From: CAXXFQ01 sp963674475
GTDB lineage: Bacteria; Planctomycetota; Planctomycetia; Pirellulales; Thermoguttaceae
Assembly (NCBI GenBank): GCA_963674475.2
Contig: CAXXFQ010000008.1
Span: 248,001 to 312,000 of the forward strand
Direction: 5' to 3'
Length of the DNA stretch: 64,000 nucleotides
Shown here: positions 53,999 to 62,272 of the stretch, piece after piece
Layout of the letters: each line of letters starts with the position of its first letter
How positions within the stretch are numbered: the stretch's first letter is position 1
The notes under the pieces: model-generated
What the model saw: the letters and a program-made list of their open reading frames with translations, nothing else
Databases searched by the model: none
What the model was told of the DNA's origin: nothing
Position numbers and translations under genes: made by a program

Positions 53999-55327
53999 AT
54001 GACCCAAATGACGACGCAGATTCTCGCCGACGCCGGAGTGATCGGAGCCGGAGGGGCCGGTTTTCCGACCCATGTCAAATTGGCCGCCCAGGCCGACACG
54101 GTCCTGATCAACGCGGCCGAGTGCGAGCCCCTTTTGCATAAAGACAAAGAGCTGCTGCGTGCCTATGCCGACGAGGTTTTGGCCGGGCTCGAGACGGCTG
54201 TCTCGATGGTTGGCGCCGGACGGGGCATTGTTGGGATCAAGGAAAAATACACCGATGTGATCGAGCTTCTCCGGCCGAAGCTCTCCGAGCGGCTCGAAAT
54301 CGCCCCCCTTCGCGACGCCTATCCGGCCGGCGACGAGTTTACCCTCGTCTACGACGTCTTGGGCCGCGTCATACCGCCCGGCGGGATTCCGCTTTCGGTC
54401 GGCGCGGTGGTGATGAATGTCGAAACGGCGATGAACGTCGCGCGGGCCGAGCAGACGCCGGTCACGGAAAAATATCTGTCGGTCGCCGGAGCGGTGGCCG
54501 AGCCGGTGACGCTCCAGGTCCCGGTTGGGATCTCGTTGGCCGAGTGTGTGGCCGCCGCGGGTGGCCCGACGGTCGACGATCCGCACTACGTCATCGGAGG
54601 AGTCATGATGGGCTACCTCGAATCGGATCTCAGTAAACCGGTAACGAAAACGACCGGCGGCGTCATCGTCCTGCCCAAGGATCACGTCATGGTCCAGCGT
54701 CGGTTGCCCGACTGGCAGACGACCATGCGAATCGGCCGGTCGGCTTGCGATCAGTGCAGTTTTTGCACCGAGCTTTGCCCCCGTTACCTTTTGGGCCATC
54801 CGGTCGAGCCGCATCGGGCGATGCGAAGTCTCGGGTTCAACCAGGTGGGCCAACCGAACGTGATCGGGACGCTCTACTGTTGCGAGTGCAACCTGTGCAG
54901 TTTTTATTCGTGTCCCGAGGGGCTCGATCCGAAGGCGGTTTGCAGCGTAAACAAGGCCCGGCTCATGCAGGAAGGGACCCGCTGGGAAGACGCCCCGTTC
55001 TATCCGCGTCGAGCCGAGCTTCATCAGGAAAACCGCAAGGCGCCGATGGGTCGATTGATGCAGAAACTGGGACTGAAGGGTTTCCGAAACGTTGGGCCGT
55101 TGCGTGAGGAAACGCTTTCGACCGGGCGAGTCGGCATCAGCTTGAAACCGCATATCGGCGCGTCGTGCGAACCGGTTGTCGCCGTCGGCGATCAGGTCGC
55201 CCGAGGCACGTTGGTCGGCCGAGTGCCGGTACGAGACGGCAAACCGGCCTTGGGCGCCGCGGTGCACGCCTCGATCGACGGCAAGGTCGTTGACGTGACC
55301 GACGAGTTTATCTGGATTGAAAAATAA
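53999..55327 (+). CDS. pduS: PduS-like / RnfC-like flavin and Fe-S oxidoreductase
   Basis: 442 residues, close to Salmonella PduS (about 450). It has the RnfC/PduS N-terminal Gly-rich motif GVIGAGGAGFPTHVKLAAQ, the segment LINAAECEPLLHKDKELL typical of the NADH/FMN region, an SLBB-like domain (about 155-215), and two [4Fe-4S] motifs: Cys250/253/256/260 (CDQCSFCTELCP) and Cys294/297/300/305 (CCECNLCSFYSCP). The C-terminus (about 380-442) is a lipoyl-like fold. PduS in Salmonella is a microcompartment-associated cobalamin reductase that passes electrons from NADH. Here a PduT-like shell protein follows 114 bases downstream. A plain RnfC is unlikely because no rnf genes are near. Confidence 0.9.
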   Translation: MTQMTTQILADAGVIGAGGAGFPTHVKLAAQADTVLINAAECEPLLHKDKELLRAYADEVLAGLETAVSMVGAGRGIVGIKEKYTDVIELLRPKLSERLEIAPLRDAYPAGDEFTLVYDVLGRVIPPGGIPLSVGAVVMNVETAMNVARAEQTPVTEKYLSVAGAVAEPVTLQVPVGISLAECVAAAGGPTVDDPHYVIGGVMMGYLESDLSKPVTKTTGGVIVLPKDHVMVQRRLPDWQTTMRIGRSACDQCSFCTELCPRYLLGHPVEPHRAMRSLGFNQVGQPNVIGTLYCCECNLCSFYSCPEGLDPKAVCSVNKARLMQEGTRWEDAPFYPRRAELHQENRKAPMGRLMQKLGLKGFRNVGPLREETLSTGRVGISLKPHIGASCEPVVAVGDQVARGTLVGRVPVRDGKPALGAAVHASIDGKVVDVTDEFIWIEK

Positions 55328-55441
55328 CCTGCCTGCGAAAACCGGTTTCCGATCGTAAGTTTCCGGTTGCTAACGACAAAATAGAGAAAAAAATTTCCGG
55401 CCTGCCGGTCGGGTTATGGTGAAAAGAAGGAGTTCCCCTTT

Positions 55442-56002
55442 ATGGCTATCCCGAAATCGTTGGGCGTCATCGAGTTTTCCAGCATTGGAGTCGGCTATCA
55501 CGCCCAGGATGAAATGCTCAAGGCGGCCAGCGTTGAATTGGTCTTGGCCCGGACGATCTGTTCGGGGAAGTATCTGGTGATCGTCGGCGGCACGGTCAGT
55601 GACGTCGAGGCGGCAGTCGAGACCGGGCTCAAAGAGGCCGAAGACGCCGTGATCGATTATCTTTCCGTGGCCAATGTTCACGAAGGGGTTTTCCCCGCGC
55701 TGGGCCAGTCGGTTTTTTTGAGCGAAGACGAGGCGGACGCGTTGGGCATCATCGAGACGTTCAGCGGGACGAGCGTCTTGGCAGCGGCCGATGCGGCGGC
55801 CAAAGCGGCCCATGTCACGTTGTTCCGGATTCACGTGGCGATGGCTCTTGGCGGAAAAGGGCTTTGTCTGATGACCGGTTCGGTGGCCAACGTTCGAGCG
55901 GCGGTCGACGCGGCGGCCGAAGAGGTGCGACGTCGAGGGCTGTTGGTTTCCGAGGTGGTGATTCCCCGTCCGAGCAAAGAGCTTTTCGCCGACTTTATCT
56001 AA
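55442..56002 (+). CDS. pduT: Double-BMC-domain microcompartment shell protein, PduT-like
   Basis: 186 residues with two tandem BMC domains: residues 5-90 (SLGVIEFSSIGVGYHAQDEMLKAASVELVLARTICSGKYLVIVGG) and 100-180 (ALGIIETFSGTSVLAAADAAAKAAHVTLFRIHVAMALGGKGLCLMTGSV). Such proteins form pseudohexameric trimers that tile the microcompartment shell. Cys40 in TICSGK aligns with the pore cysteine of Salmonella PduT (TICPGK), which holds a [4Fe-4S] cluster at the trimer axis. The ending VVIPRPSKEL also matches PduT. GAAGGAG precedes the ATG. Together with the PduS-like gene it forms an electron-transfer pair, but no other shell, aldehyde-dehydrogenase or dehydratase gene is in the window. Confidence 0.94.
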   Translation: MAIPKSLGVIEFSSIGVGYHAQDEMLKAASVELVLARTICSGKYLVIVGGTVSDVEAAVETGLKEAEDAVIDYLSVANVHEGVFPALGQSVFLSEDEADALGIIETFSGTSVLAAADAAAKAAHVTLFRIHVAMALGGKGLCLMTGSVANVRAAVDAAAEEVRRRGLLVSEVVIPRPSKELFADFI

Positions 56003-56027
56003 AACGAAAAGAGAGCCGGTTTATATA

Positions 56028-56262
56028 GTGGTGCGGTAGCACCGGTCCAGAAAATTTTTGGAAGGGGTTTTTAGGGGAAACCTTTCTTTAGAAAGGTTTC
56101 CCCTAATTCGTAAAATAGAGTAGTTTGTGGTGGTGTAAAGGAAAAGGAGCGACGGCTGTGCCGTCGCCTGTTTTATTAAATGAGGGGGGGACATTTTGAA
56201 AATTGTCCCCCCTCAAACTCCCCTTCAAAAACTTTTTGGACCGGGATTGCTTTGCAATCCCT
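56028..56262. repeat. Compound inverted-repeat element with five hairpins
   Basis: The left half (56030-56106) has hairpin GGTGC-GGTA-GCACC, then CGGTCCAGAAAATTTTTGG, AAGGGG and a perfect 16-bp hairpin TTAGGGGAAACCTTTC/GAAAGGTTTCCCCTAA (loop TTTA). The right half (56181-56261) is arranged in mirror image: hairpin with arms TGAGGGGGGGACA/TGTCCCCCCTCA, then the inverse of CGGTCCAAAAAGTTTTTG, then hairpin GGGATTGC-TTT-GCAATCCC. In the centre is GCGACGGC-TGT-GCCGTCGC (56149-56167). The two halves are diverged inverted copies of one unit. The same first hairpin and CGGTC flank occur behind the porin gene at 27782-27803. Confidence 0.8.
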
Positions 56263-56326
56263 CTTTTCTTTGTTGTCCTTTTTTCTGTTTTGCTTGTGCT
56301 GATATCAGCTTGCTGCCTAATAAAAA

Positions 56327-56360
56327 GGCCCTATTGAGACTCGCTCAATAGGGCCTTTGG
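56327..56360 (-). terminator. Terminator of secDF (works in both directions)
   Basis: GGCCCTATTGAG and CTCAATAGGGCC form a perfect 12-bp stem around ACTCG. On the minus strand the stem is followed by TTTTT; on the plus strand by TTTGGTTTTT. Confidence 0.88.
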
Positions 56361-56398
56361 TTTTTAGTTATCGAGAAAAGCCGCTTTTGGCTTTTCGA

Positions 56399-59300
56399 CT
56401 ATTTCTTCTTTCCGTTTCCGCTTTGGACCGGAACCGGACCGGTGCCCAATGCCTTCGAGTGACTCATCCACAATAGCGAGGGTGAGGCGATGAAGATCGA
56501 ACTGTAGGTACCGATGATCACGCCGACCATCAACGCGAAGGCGAAGGAATGGATGCCCTGGCCGCCGGCGAAGTAGAGGATGACCACGCCGATCAACGTC
56601 GTGATCGAAGTCAACAACGTTCGGCTGAGCGTCTGGTTGATGCTCGTGTTGATCATGTCGGCCGTCAGGTTGGGCGACTTGCCTTTCACTTCACGAATCC
56701 GGTCGAACACGACGATCGTGTCGTTGAGCGAGTAACCGATGATCGTCAGGAACGCGGCCAGCACGGAGAGGCTGATCTTGAATTCGTCGATCATCAGGAA
56801 GCCCAAAACGTGAGCCAAGTAGGCACTCGCGGCGATCGCCCCGACGGTGATCAGCACGTCGTGAACCAAGGCGACGACGGCCGCCAGACCGAACATGACC
56901 CGTTGGAACCGAATCCACAAGTAGCCGATGATACAGATCAAACTGCCTAAGAGGGCCAGGATCGCCTTTTCCTGCATGTCGGAAGCCACGCGGCCGCCGA
57001 TGCTGCTGGATGACGGGAAGAACGGGGCAGTGGCCAACTGTTTTTCAAGCGGCTTGATCAGCTTCGCATCAGCGTCGGCTTCGGGCAAGTTGATCGAAAG
57101 GACCCAATGGTCGTATCCCTTGGTATCGCCCGGCACGTAATCGTCGTTGGTCACCTCGAACGTGACGGCCGTCAGGTTTTGCTGCTTGAGGATACCCTGG
57201 ACGAGCCCTTCGATATGTTCGTAGTCCAACGGGCGGAGGAAATCGAGATCGATTTTCATGCCGGTGGCTTCCGCTTGGCCTAAGAGGAGAACACTCAAAT
57301 CGGTCGAGGCGACCAAGCTCGAGGGCGGCAAGTCGTTTCGCGACTGGGCGTCCGACTGGGGCGCTTCGGTTTTGGGCTTAGTCTCTTCGGCCGGTTTCGA
57401 CACTTCCGGCTTGGTTTCCGTCGCCGGTACAGCGGCCGGTGCGGCCGTTTCCGGTTTGATGGCCGCGCCGCCGGAGACGGGAGTAACCGAGAACTTGGTC
57501 AACTTATTGGTTGCCAACTTTTCGCCGAAGATCGAGTGGATCTGGGCTTCGATCACGTCGGTGGCGCTTTTGCCTTCGTTCTTCGGATCGTTCGGGTCGA
57601 TCTGTTCGGACGTATTGATGATGAACCGAACGCCCGGCTGTTCGCCCGTGATTTGGACGTCGCTGACGGCCAAGTCGCGGAGTTCGCCAAGGTTTTTACG
57701 AACTTCGGCGATTTTGATCGGTTCTTCGAAGAGAATTTCGACCGACTCACCACCGGTGAAGTCGATGTCGAGGATCCCCTTGCCGCGAGCGCCGACGCAG
57801 ACGAGCCCGATGGAGATCAACAGAATCGAGAAGACGGCACCAGCTTTTTGAAGGCCGATGAAGTCGATATTGGTTTTTCGAAGGATACGCATCATCGTGA
57901 GCTTCTTAATCCAACGTTTTCGCTCGCCGATGTCGAACACCACGCGAGCACAGAAGATGGCCGTGAACATACTCAAGAGCACACCCAAGATTAACACGAC
58001 CGCGAAGCCTTTGATCTGCGGCGTTCCGACCACCCAGAGGACGATCGCCGTGATCAACGTGGTCAGGTTCGCGTCGACAATCGTCGTGGTCGCGCGGGCA
58101 AAACCGTTTCGAATCGCCATTCGCAACGCGGCGTTCTTGGCCAGCTCTTCACGGATACGTTCGAAGATCAGCACGTTCGCGTCGACCGCCATACCGACGG
58201 TCAAGACCAAACCGGCCAAGCCAGGCAGGGTGAAGTCGGCCTTGACGGCGATCATGATGGCGAACAACAGAATCAGGTTCGCCAGCAACGCGCCACAGGC
58301 GACCAGACCGGCGAAGCGATAGTAGATTAACATGAAGATCAGCACGGCGATCAACGAGCCGAGGATGGCCCATTGGCCTCGCTGGATCGTGTCGGCACCG
58401 AGGGTCGGGCCGGTCGAAAGTTTGCTGATCGGGTTTTTCTTCAAGGCAGCCGGCAAGCTTCCCGCGTTGAGGACGTCGACCAAGTCTTCGACTTCCTGTT
58501 GAGTGAAAGTACCGGTGATCTCGCCCCGTTCGTAAATGGTGCTTTGGATCGACGGAGCCGAGTAAAGATAGCCGTCGAGGACGATGCCCAACTTGCGAGT
58601 GAATTCCTTGTTCACGCCGGTTGGCAGGTTGTCCCCGGTCAGGCCGCCGAACCGTCGAGCCCCGGCAGCGTTGAACGAGAAGTTGACGCACGGGCGTCCA
58701 TACCGATCGATTCCCGGCGTCGTGTTGCTCAGGTAACCGCCGGTAACGTTGAAGACGTCGTTGACGACGAGGATCTCGGTTACTTCGCGATCGCCACGCT
58801 TGACCTGTCGGGTAGCAATCTCGTGGTAGGTGTTGAAGTTTTGTTCGCGACCGATGCGAACGGGGACCCACCAAGCCAACAGCTCCTTGCCGTCTTCACT
58901 GAGCACTTGGTTTGATTTGCTCTGACGGGCCAATTCGGCCAACGATTTGTGGTCGCGGTTATTGGCCAAGATGCGGAATTCGAGTGTTCCGGCACGCGAG
59001 ACGTTTTTCTCGAGCCGTCGGACCTCGTCTTCACTGGCTCGCGGGATGGTGATTTCGATCTGTTTGGGGCCGTATTGGCGAATCGACACTTCACGCTGAC
59101 CGCCCGGGTTGACACGAAGCTCAAGCGCGGTGATGAGCTTGGTCATGTCGACCTTCTTTTTCTCGGTCTCGGCCTTCTTTTCGTCTTTTTTCTCGCCGTC
59201 CTTGTCGGCCTCTTCTTTTTCCTGGTCGACCGGGACAGTCTCTTTCGCCTGGTCGAGCTTGGCGGCCTGTTCATCCAGTTCGTAGACCAGGATGACCCCA

Positions 59301-59962
59301 CCGCTTAGGTCGATACCCAACTTGGGCGGCCAGCCGGTCGTGATGATGACCATTCCGGCGATCAGCGAGAAGAGGATCAGACCGACCTTCCAGCCGTATT
59401 CGGGCATGCGAATGCGTCGGGTAAACCAGCCGCCGAACCAGAACGGGACGATGAAGATTGCCAAGAACCCCAAGAAAAGGCCCAACTTCACGTACCAAGC
59501 GGTCGGGGGTTCCAAGGTTGTCAGTTCCGAAGCTTCCGACCAAGTCTGGCCGACCGAGTTGACGGCGAAGACCCGATAAAAATAGGTTGTCTCCGGTTGA
59601 AGCTTTTCGAGTTTGGTGGTGAAGTAGTTCGACCCTTTGGATTGTTCCTTGACCACTTCGTCCGTATGGTGATCCCAATTCGCTTGGACTTCTCCAACGT
59701 CGGTCTTGCCGTAGTAGACCTCGACTTTGAGATCTTTCCCGCCATTGGGGGAAACCTCAAAGACCAGTTTGGCTTGCGTGTCGCTCTCGGCGGTGACCTG
59801 GGTTGCTCCGACGGTCGGCGGGCCGGCCGACATGGCCGCGTTTTCTTCCGTCGCTTCCTCCGCGGCCCATGCCGGCATGGCGGACAGCAAGACCAGGGCG
59901 CAGACCGTGGCCATCACGGTTACGCCGAGACGTTTTCCTCGGAGAGGCCAATAGTTCGACAT
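56399..59962 (-). CDS. secDF: Fused protein-export subunits SecD-SecF with an N-terminal FN3-like domain
   Basis: 1187 residues. SecDF uses the proton gradient to help pull proteins out of the SecYEG channel. From the ATG at 59962 (GGGAG ten bases upstream) the product has a signal peptide ending AMPAWA, then a fibronectin-III-like domain at about 48-152 (KLVFEVSPNGGKDLKVEVYYG ... LQPETTYFYRVFAVNSVGQTWSEASELTTLE), an extra membrane helix (157-180), and SecD proper (TM1 192-210, GIDLSGG 216-222, periplasmic P1 domain, TM2-6). SecF begins near 697 (DIDFTGG) and contains a Pro/Ala/Glu-rich insertion near 845-895. The fusion is known from several phyla; the FN3-like domain in front is not standard. 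yajC lies upstream on the same strand. Confidence 0.95.
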   Translation of the reverse strand: MSNYWPLRGKRLGVTVMATVCALVLLSAMPAWAAEEATEENAAMSAGPPTVGATQVTAESDTQAKLVFEVSPNGGKDLKVEVYYGKTDVGEVQANWDHHTDEVVKEQSKGSNYFTTKLEKLQPETTYFYRVFAVNSVGQTWSEASELTTLEPPTAWYVKLGLFLGFLAIFIVPFWFGGWFTRRIRMPEYGWKVGLILFSLIAGMVIITTGWPPKLGIDLSGGVILVYELDEQAAKLDQAKETVPVDQEKEEADKDGEKKDEKKAETEKKKVDMTKLITALELRVNPGGQREVSIRQYGPKQIEITIPRASEDEVRRLEKNVSRAGTLEFRILANNRDHKSLAELARQSKSNQVLSEDGKELLAWWVPVRIGREQNFNTYHEIATRQVKRGDREVTEILVVNDVFNVTGGYLSNTTPGIDRYGRPCVNFSFNAAGARRFGGLTGDNLPTGVNKEFTRKLGIVLDGYLYSAPSIQSTIYERGEITGTFTQQEVEDLVDVLNAGSLPAALKKNPISKLSTGPTLGADTIQRGQWAILGSLIAVLIFMLIYYRFAGLVACGALLANLILLFAIMIAVKADFTLPGLAGLVLTVGMAVDANVLIFERIREELAKNAALRMAIRNGFARATTTIVDANLTTLITAIVLWVVGTPQIKGFAVVLILGVLLSMFTAIFCARVVFDIGERKRWIKKLTMMRILRKTNIDFIGLQKAGAVFSILLISIGLVCVGARGKGILDIDFTGGESVEILFEEPIKIAEVRKNLGELRDLAVSDVQITGEQPGVRFIINTSEQIDPNDPKNEGKSATDVIEAQIHSIFGEKLATNKLTKFSVTPVSGGAAIKPETAAPAAVPATETKPEVSKPAEETKPKTEAPQSDAQSRNDLPPSSLVASTDLSVLLLGQAEATGMKIDLDFLRPLDYEHIEGLVQGILKQQNLTAVTFEVTNDDYVPGDTKGYDHWVLSINLPEADADAKLIKPLEKQLATAPFFPSSSSIGGRVASDMQEKAILALLGSLICIIGYLWIRFQRVMFGLAAVVALVHDVLITVGAIAASAYLAHVLGFLMIDEFKISLSVLAAFLTIIGYSLNDTIVVFDRIREVKGKSPNLTADMINTSINQTLSRTLLTSITTLIGVVILYFAGGQGIHSFAFALMVGVIIGTYSSIFIASPSLLWMSHSKALGTGPVPVQSGNGKKK

Positions 59963-60192
59963 GGTAATCTTACTCCCTATTTCTTGGTTCGACATCCTTG
60001 TCGATCCCGTTCGGACAATCAAGGGTTGTCTAGTTTCGGTTGAATTATCCACTATTATGCGCCAAAAATTGGGGTCTGGAACCTAAAAAGGTTTTTCGAA
60101 AAGACCCGACGGCGCGGCGAGATAGATCCGTTTTCACCCCCCCGCGAAACTTGGGGTAAGACCAATCGACGGGGGTATCCATCTGTTATTCT

Positions 60193-60546
60193 TTACGATT
60201 CTTTTTCGTCACTCACCACGCGACTAACCGCGCCGAGCGTCATCCGCAACTTCGTGTTGGTCGATTCGTCGACCTTGATGGTCACCTCGTCGCTCTCGGT
60301 CGAGACGTTGGTCACGACGCCGTAGATCCCGCCAATTGTCACGACGCGATCATTTTTCTTGATCGTCTGCAACATTTGGGTCCGTTTGGCCTGTTCCTTG
60401 CGCTGGGGGCGGATCAGGAAAAAATAGAAAATCACGGCGATCGGGAGGATCAGCGTCAGGATACTGATGAGCGGATTTCCCTCAGGTTGCCCTGGGGCTG
60501 CTTCCTGGCTGAGTAAAAACCAAGCATTCCACAACGGGATATTCAC
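60193..60546 (-). CDS. yajC: Sec translocon accessory subunit YajC
   Basis: 117 residues: short periplasmic N-terminus, one membrane helix (PLISILTLILPIAVIFYFFLI), then the signature RPQRKEQAKRTQMLQTIKKNDRVVTIGGIYGVV. YajC associates with SecDF in the inner membrane. The GTG at 60546 gives the usual family length; the frame can be extended to a TTG at 60642 without gain. secDF begins 230 bases downstream and tgt lies upstream, reproducing the common tgt-yajC-secDF order. Confidence 0.93.
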   Translation of the reverse strand: MNIPLWNAWFLLSQEAAPGQPEGNPLISILTLILPIAVIFYFFLIRPQRKEQAKRTQMLQTIKKNDRVVTIGGIYGVVTNVSTESDEVTIKVDESTNTKLRMTLGAVSRVVSDEKES

Positions 60547-60925
60547 GGATTGGACTCGCTTAATGTATAGGTTCGTGCGGCAAAGGGCCGCTTGGACGGG
60601 AAACGGTCTCTCGAACGGGGTCGTTTGGTTCACCGGAAACAAGATCCCCTAAAAGGGAGTCGGTTTCCATCGAGTGGGGTATAAAAATGTAGCTTCCCCC
60701 TCGGTGCGTGACCGCCGTTGTTTGGTCCTTTTTTGAAGAGAGAACCTCGGACCATAAACCCCTTAATATAGACATCCCCGCCGTAGGCGACAAGGGGCAT
60801 TTGTCCCGTAACGTGTGATTATTGAATAGAAGAAATCCCCCAAGAGAGGGACCTCGCTTACCGAAGTCTCCTAATCGGAACATTCAGCAGGTCCCGTTGG
60901 TTTTCGTGTGGAGCAGGGGCTACTT
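60547..60925. other. Gene-free stretch between tgt and yajC
   Basis: About 380 bases between two genes on the minus strand. I see no gene or clear RNA; the yajC-secDF promoter may lie here. Confidence 0.4.
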
Positions 60926-62077
60926 CTAATCCCCTTTTTCTGTCTTATTGGCATTTTTGGCCCAGCCGATTTGTTTCTCTTGCAGGAACGCCATGAACCG
61001 GTCCTCGGCGATTGCCGCGCGGGCCCCGGCCATGAGGCGCTGGTAATAGGTGATGTTGTGGATCGAGACCAACGTCGGCCCGAGCATCTCTCCCGCCATG
61101 AAAAGGTGGCGAAGGTAACCTCGCGATCGGCGGCAAGCGGGGCAGGGGCACCCTTCTTCCAGGGGGCGGTCATCCCGTTGGAATTTCAGGTTGCGGAGTC
61201 GGATCGGCCCTTCGTCGGTGAACGCCTGGGCGTTGCGGCCGTTACGGGTCGGCATGACGCAGTCGAACATGTCGATGCCGCGGGCGATCCCTTCGAGCAG
61301 GTCGATCGGTTTCCCGACCCCCATCAAATATCGCGGTTTTCCGACCGGCATCGCCGGAACGGTCACTTCAATGGTCCGATACATCTCGGCGGGCGGTTCG
61401 CCGACACTAAGACCCCCCACGGCGTACCCGGGCAGGTCGAGTTTCGCCAGTTCTTCGGCCGATTCGACACGCAAATCCGGATTCAACCCCCCTTGGACGA
61501 TCCCAAAGAGGGCCTGGTCGGTTCGACGGGCCGCCTCTTGGCATCGGCGGGCCCAGCGGATACTTCGTTGCATCGCGTCGCGGACCACCTCGTCCCGGTT
61601 GGGCAACGCGACCACGTGATCCAGCACCATCGCGATGTCGGAGCCGAGAGTCTCTTGGATCTCGACCGCCCGTTCGGGGGTCAGGCTCAGGCGGGCCCCA
61701 TCAATGTGCGACTGAAAGACGGCCCCTTCCTCGGTCACCTTGGTCCGCTGGGCCAGGCTGAAGAGCTGAAATCCGCCGCTGTCGGTCAGGATCGGGCCGT
61801 TCCAGCCCATGAAGCGGTGCAGGCCGCCGAGGTCCCGGACAATTTCCTCCCCCGGCCGAAGGGTCAAGTGGTAGGTGTTGCCCAAAATCATCTGGGCGCC
61901 GGTCTCGCGGAGCTGATCGATTTCGATCCCTTTGACCGAGCCGACGGTGCCGACCGGCATGAAGGCGGGAAGGTCGACCGGGCCGTGGGTGGTGTGGAAT
62001 CGGCCGAGACGAGCCGCGCATCGGGCGTCTTGGTGGAGCAGTTCGTAGGTAAAGGGAGCAGGTTGGTTCGTCGTCAT
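60926..62077 (-). CDS. tgt: tRNA-guanine transglycosylase
   Basis: Exchanges guanine-34 of GUN-anticodon tRNAs for the queuosine precursor preQ1. 383 residues from the ATG at 62077 (an upstream GTG at 62092 is possible). Catalytic and binding motifs: ILTDSGGFQLFSL, GIVQGGLNPDLR, YAVGGLSVGEP, GIDMFDCVMPTRNGRNA with the nucleophile Asp, and the zinc site CPCPACRRSRGYLRHLF. The catalytic set is complete. It is first in the tgt-yajC-secDF series. Confidence 0.97.
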   Translation of the reverse strand: MTTNQPAPFTYELLHQDARCAARLGRFHTTHGPVDLPAFMPVGTVGSVKGIEIDQLRETGAQMILGNTYHLTLRPGEEIVRDLGGLHRFMGWNGPILTDSGGFQLFSLAQRTKVTEEGAVFQSHIDGARLSLTPERAVEIQETLGSDIAMVLDHVVALPNRDEVVRDAMQRSIRWARRCQEAARRTDQALFGIVQGGLNPDLRVESAEELAKLDLPGYAVGGLSVGEPPAEMYRTIEVTVPAMPVGKPRYLMGVGKPIDLLEGIARGIDMFDCVMPTRNGRNAQAFTDEGPIRLRNLKFQRDDRPLEEGCPCPACRRSRGYLRHLFMAGEMLGPTLVSIHNITYYQRLMAGARAAIAEDRFMAFLQEKQIGWAKNANKTEKGD

Positions 62078-62212
62078 CTCGATTGATTTCACCCGAAGAA
62101 ACGTGGAGTCGCTTTTTCCAAAACACCACCTATTGTGGTTTTACGCAAGGAGGATCGCAAGAGAGGGGCAGCCGCGAATTCGGGCCTGTCGTCCATTCAG
62201 GTCCCTTTTCCA

Positions 62213-62244
62213 TAAAAAAACGCGACCGCTTTGGGCGATCGCGT
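62213..62244 (-). terminator. Terminator after the thioredoxin-YHS gene
   Basis: ACGCGATCGC and GCGGTCGCGT (minus strand) form a 10-bp stem with one mismatch around CAAA, followed by a run of T on the minus strand. Confidence 0.78.
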
Positions 62245-62272
62245 CTCTTGATTGAAGGCCGATTGAACTGGT

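Noticed and set aside
53681..55267. 528-codon minus-strand open frame
   Set aside because: It lies antisense to the clearly conserved pduS-like gene and has the Arg/Pro/His-rich composition typical of shadow frames in GC-rich DNA. Similar long shadows oppose bioDA, trigger factor, nrdJ, murD and others.
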